9,007 nucleotides of DNA from Bacteroidota bacterium. GTDB taxonomy: Bacteria; Bacteroidota; Bacteroidia; Bacteroidales; B39-G9. Positions 7,997-9,007 of this stretch are shown piece after piece. The position numbers and the translations under genes were made by a program. The notes under the pieces were generated by a model. That model worked only from the letters and a program-made list of their open reading frames with translations, was not told the origin of the DNA and ran no database searches. The stretch lies in NCBI GenBank assembly GCA_003648455.1, contig QMPG01000114.1, positions 1 through 9,007 of the forward strand. Reading direction: 5' to 3'. The stretch's first letter is position 1; the number at the start of each line of letters is the position of its first letter.

Positions 7997-8431
7997 TTAT
8001 TTATTAACAATCTCAAAACCGTATCTTTTTATAAATTTTTCATATTCATTTGCGAAAGTAAATTTTTTGTGATGTTTTTCTTGATTTGCTATATAATTTC
8101 TGACTATTGTAAGTTTATCATCGCTAATACCAATTGCCAGATATTCATCTTGCCATGCAAATTTTTGTGATGTCAGATTGTTTTGGTTTATCCAAAACGA
8201 AGACTCTCCTTTTATCAATTGTGCAATTTTTCCTATGGATAAATCATCGTTCAACGATACCAAGCAATGTACATGGTCGGTGTAACCATTGATAAAATCA
8301 ATATAAATATTTTTTGTTTTAGCATTTTCGCGAATATGATTGAATACATCGTAGCGAATAGCATCGTTTAGAAATGGTATTCGATTTTTTGTTGACCACA
8401 CGTAGTGTACATAAACCTTTATATATGACAT
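7997..8431 (-). CDS. IS200/REP-associated Y1 transposase (TnpA_REP/RAYT-like)
   Basis: A 144-residue single-domain HUH endonuclease of the Y1 transposase family, which nicks single-stranded DNA at hairpin-flanked ends through a 5'-phosphotyrosine link. Seen: an N-terminal strand IKVYVHYVWSTKNRIPFL, the metal-binding HUH motif H53-V-H55 within DHVHCLV, SIGKIAQLIKGESS, and the catalytic helix NYIANQEKH with nucleophile Y113 and Q117 (Y-x3-Q). All catalytic residues are present and the length is normal, so the gene looks intact. The start ATG is supported by the family-like N-terminus. RAYT-type is favoured over plain IS200 because of the mirrored palindromic repeats and their scattered extra copies. 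The usual GTAG guide of gamma-proteobacterial REPs is not obvious here, so recognition may use other bases. Confidence 0.93.
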   Translation of the reverse strand: MSYIKVYVHYVWSTKNRIPFLNDAIRYDVFNHIRENAKTKNIYIDFINGYTDHVHCLVSLNDDLSIGKIAQLIKGESSFWINQNNLTSQKFAWQDEYLAIGISDDKLTIVRNYIANQEKHHKKFTFANEYEKFIKRYGFEIVNK

Positions 8432-8442
8432 TATTTTTAATA

Positions 8443-8505
8443 TTTTTGGCTAAAGCCAATTTGCATTTCTTAATGTTTCAACGGCATAAATGCCGTTGCT
8501 AATTA
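8443..8505 (+). repeat. Two-hairpin repeat R3 (right end of the transposase unit)
   Basis: H1 GGCTAAAGCC (8448-8457), a 21-nt spacer, perfect H2 CAACGGCATAAATGCCGTTG (8479-8498) and CTAATTA. It mirrors R2 around the transposase gene. The stretch 8422-8463, which includes the first 10 bases of the transposase gene, recurs exactly at 8833-8874. Confidence 0.92.
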
Positions 8506-8728
8506 TTCGTTTATTATTTTCATTTAAAAGACATACAATAATACAATATTAATTATTTTTTTTGTTTTTATGTAATCATTGTAAATTCCCTTGTGATTTA
8601 TTATTTTCATTTAAAAGGCATATAATTCGATATTAATTATTGGTTTGTTGTTTCCACGTAAACAGCATAAATACGATATAAATTATTTGTTTTTTATTTT
8701 TATTTCACCAAGGTGAATTCTGTTTCAT
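8483..8728 (+). repeat. Degenerate tandem units of about 47 bp derived from H2
   Basis: Units beginning GGCAT/GACAT/AGCAT start at 8483, 8530, 8617 and 8664, with steps of 47, 87 and 47 bases. Each continues with a form of AATTATT.GTTT and a T-rich tail. A 21-base stretch is identical at 8510-8530 and 8597-8617. Only the first unit keeps a good palindrome; the later ones have lost it, for example GCATAAATACG. No coding sequence is present in this gene-free region. The unit units are too divergent, and lack conserved repeats and spacers, for CRISPR. Confidence 0.65.
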
Positions 8729-8788
8729 TAATTAGGCGTGGCATTTATGCTACGCTTATTAATTTGTATATGTATTGGCTTTAGCCAA
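8729..8788 (-). repeat. Two-hairpin repeat R4 (diverged)
   Basis: TAATTAG, then a diverged H2 with arms GCGTGGCAT (8736-8744) and ATGCTACGC (8747-8755), which pair with one G-U wobble. A 21-nt spacer and TTGGCTTTAGCCAA (8775-8788) containing H1 follow. The H2 stem keeps its shape though its bases changed, which hints that structure is under constraint. Confidence 0.8.
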
Positions 8789-8852
8789 AATATTTTTTTG
8801 ATGTTGTCATTATTAAAACTGTACGCCTTTTTTATATGACATTATTTTTAAT

Positions 8853-8916
8853 ATTTTTGGCTAAAGCCAATTTGTGTTTCTTGATGTTTCAACGGCATAA
8901 ATGCCATTGCTAATTA
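8853..8916 (+). repeat. Two-hairpin repeat R5
   Basis: H1 GGCTAAAGCC (8859-8868), a 21-nt spacer, H2 CAACGGCATAAATGCCATTG (8890-8909) with one stem mismatch, and CTAATTA (8910-8916). It is the closest relative of R3 in the window. Confidence 0.9.
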
Positions 8917-9007
8917 TTGGTTTGTTGTTTCGTTGTAAACGACGTAAATACGTTGCTAATTATTCGTTTATTGTATTATTAAAAAACATTCAATAATACA
9001 ATATTAA
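8894..9007 (+). repeat. Second run of about 47-bp H2-derived units, cut by the window edge
   Basis: Unit starts at 8894 (GGCATAAATGCC), 8941 (GACGTAAATACG) and about 8985 (AACATTCAATAA) are 47 and about 44 bases apart. The last 17 bases of the window, CAATAATACAATATTAA (8991-9007), are identical to 8536-8552 in the first run. The array therefore probably continues past the right edge. Confidence 0.6.

Larger units (their letters stand above)
7934..8505 (-). mobile_element. RAYT/IS200-like unit: transposase framed by mirrored two-hairpin repeats
   Basis: A 572-bp unit with a single Y1 transposase gene. Its ends are inverted: TAATTAGCAACGGCAT on the left (7934-7949) and ATGCCGTTGCTAATTA on the right (8490-8505). 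Inside each end lies an H1 hairpin, which is 4 nt from the stop codon on one side and 16 nt from the start codon on the other. Classical IS200/IS605 elements have different, non-inverted ends. The mirrored layout fits REP-associated transposases (RAYTs) bounded by REP/BIME repeats better. There is no TnpB/IscB partner gene. The exact cleavage sites are not determinable from this one copy. Confidence 0.7.
8729..8916. mobile_element. 188-bp deletion derivative of the transposase unit (MITE-like)
   Basis: R4 (8729-8788, minus orientation) and R5 (8853-8916, plus orientation) are mirrored exactly as R2 and R3 are, but only about 65 bp lie between them. The right half copies the transposase unit: 8833-8874 is identical to 8422-8463, covering the first 10 coding bases of the transposase gene (complement of TATATGACAT), the leader and H1. 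It stays near-identical through H2, with about 5 differences by eye over about 90 bases. Nearly the whole coding region is missing. It would be mobilised in trans, if at all, by the intact transposase next door. Confidence 0.7.

Noticed and set aside
8483..9007. Possible CRISPR array because of a regular period of about 47 bp
   Set aside because: The repeated part spans nearly the whole unit and is degenerate, there are no unique spacers between constant repeats, and no cas genes are seen. The units match the H2 repeat tail.

Overview
The window is AT-rich, and every protein gene in it lies on the minus strand, so the text below runs from high to low coordinates. The gene families and order point to an uncultured or little-studied member of the Bacteroidota, probably Bacteroidales. 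The clues are a Bacteroidetes-type LptE lipoprotein, a sigma-54 activator next to secG, A/T-rich translation starts without Shine-Dalgarno motifs, and one good TTG-N21-TAnnTTTG promoter. The order-level placement is inference.

Right part (about 7442-9007): an accessory, repeat-rich region. A 144-aa HUH/Y1 transposase of the IS200/REP-associated (TnpA_REP/RAYT-like) type is framed by mirror-image copies of a two-hairpin repeat. Each copy has a short hairpin H1 (GGCTAAAGCC) and a long hairpin H2 (CAACGGCATAAATGCCGTTG), 21-22 nt apart. Five copies (R1-R5) are visible. R2 and R3 bound the transposase. R4 and R5 bound a 188-bp internally deleted derivative that still carries the first bases of the transposase gene. 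R1 sits directly in front of pgk. Degenerate H2 units with a period of about 47 bp follow R3 and R5 and run off the right edge.

Middle part (about 3150-7441): pgk (glycolysis) with its own terminator, then an apparent four-gene operon with a recognisable promoter and terminator. It encodes a sigma-54-dependent activator without a sensor domain, an LptE-like outer-membrane lipoprotein, a TPR-like hypothetical protein, and SecG of the Sec translocon. The operon joins a regulator to envelope biogenesis and protein export.

Left part (1-3057): the chaperonin operon groES-groEL, closed by a hairpin. It is followed by a two-gene unit made of a thioredoxin-like/glutaredoxin fusion protein and a second, divergent groES. 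Both GroES proteins keep the hydrophobic tripeptide of the mobile loop, and GroEL keeps its apical binding residues, so two co-chaperonins may compete for one GroEL. The extreme left edge holds a nested inverted-repeat element of unknown nature.

The best candidates for something under-described are the repeat/transposase system, including its deletion derivative and its position in the pgk leader, and the redoxin/second-GroES pair behind groEL.
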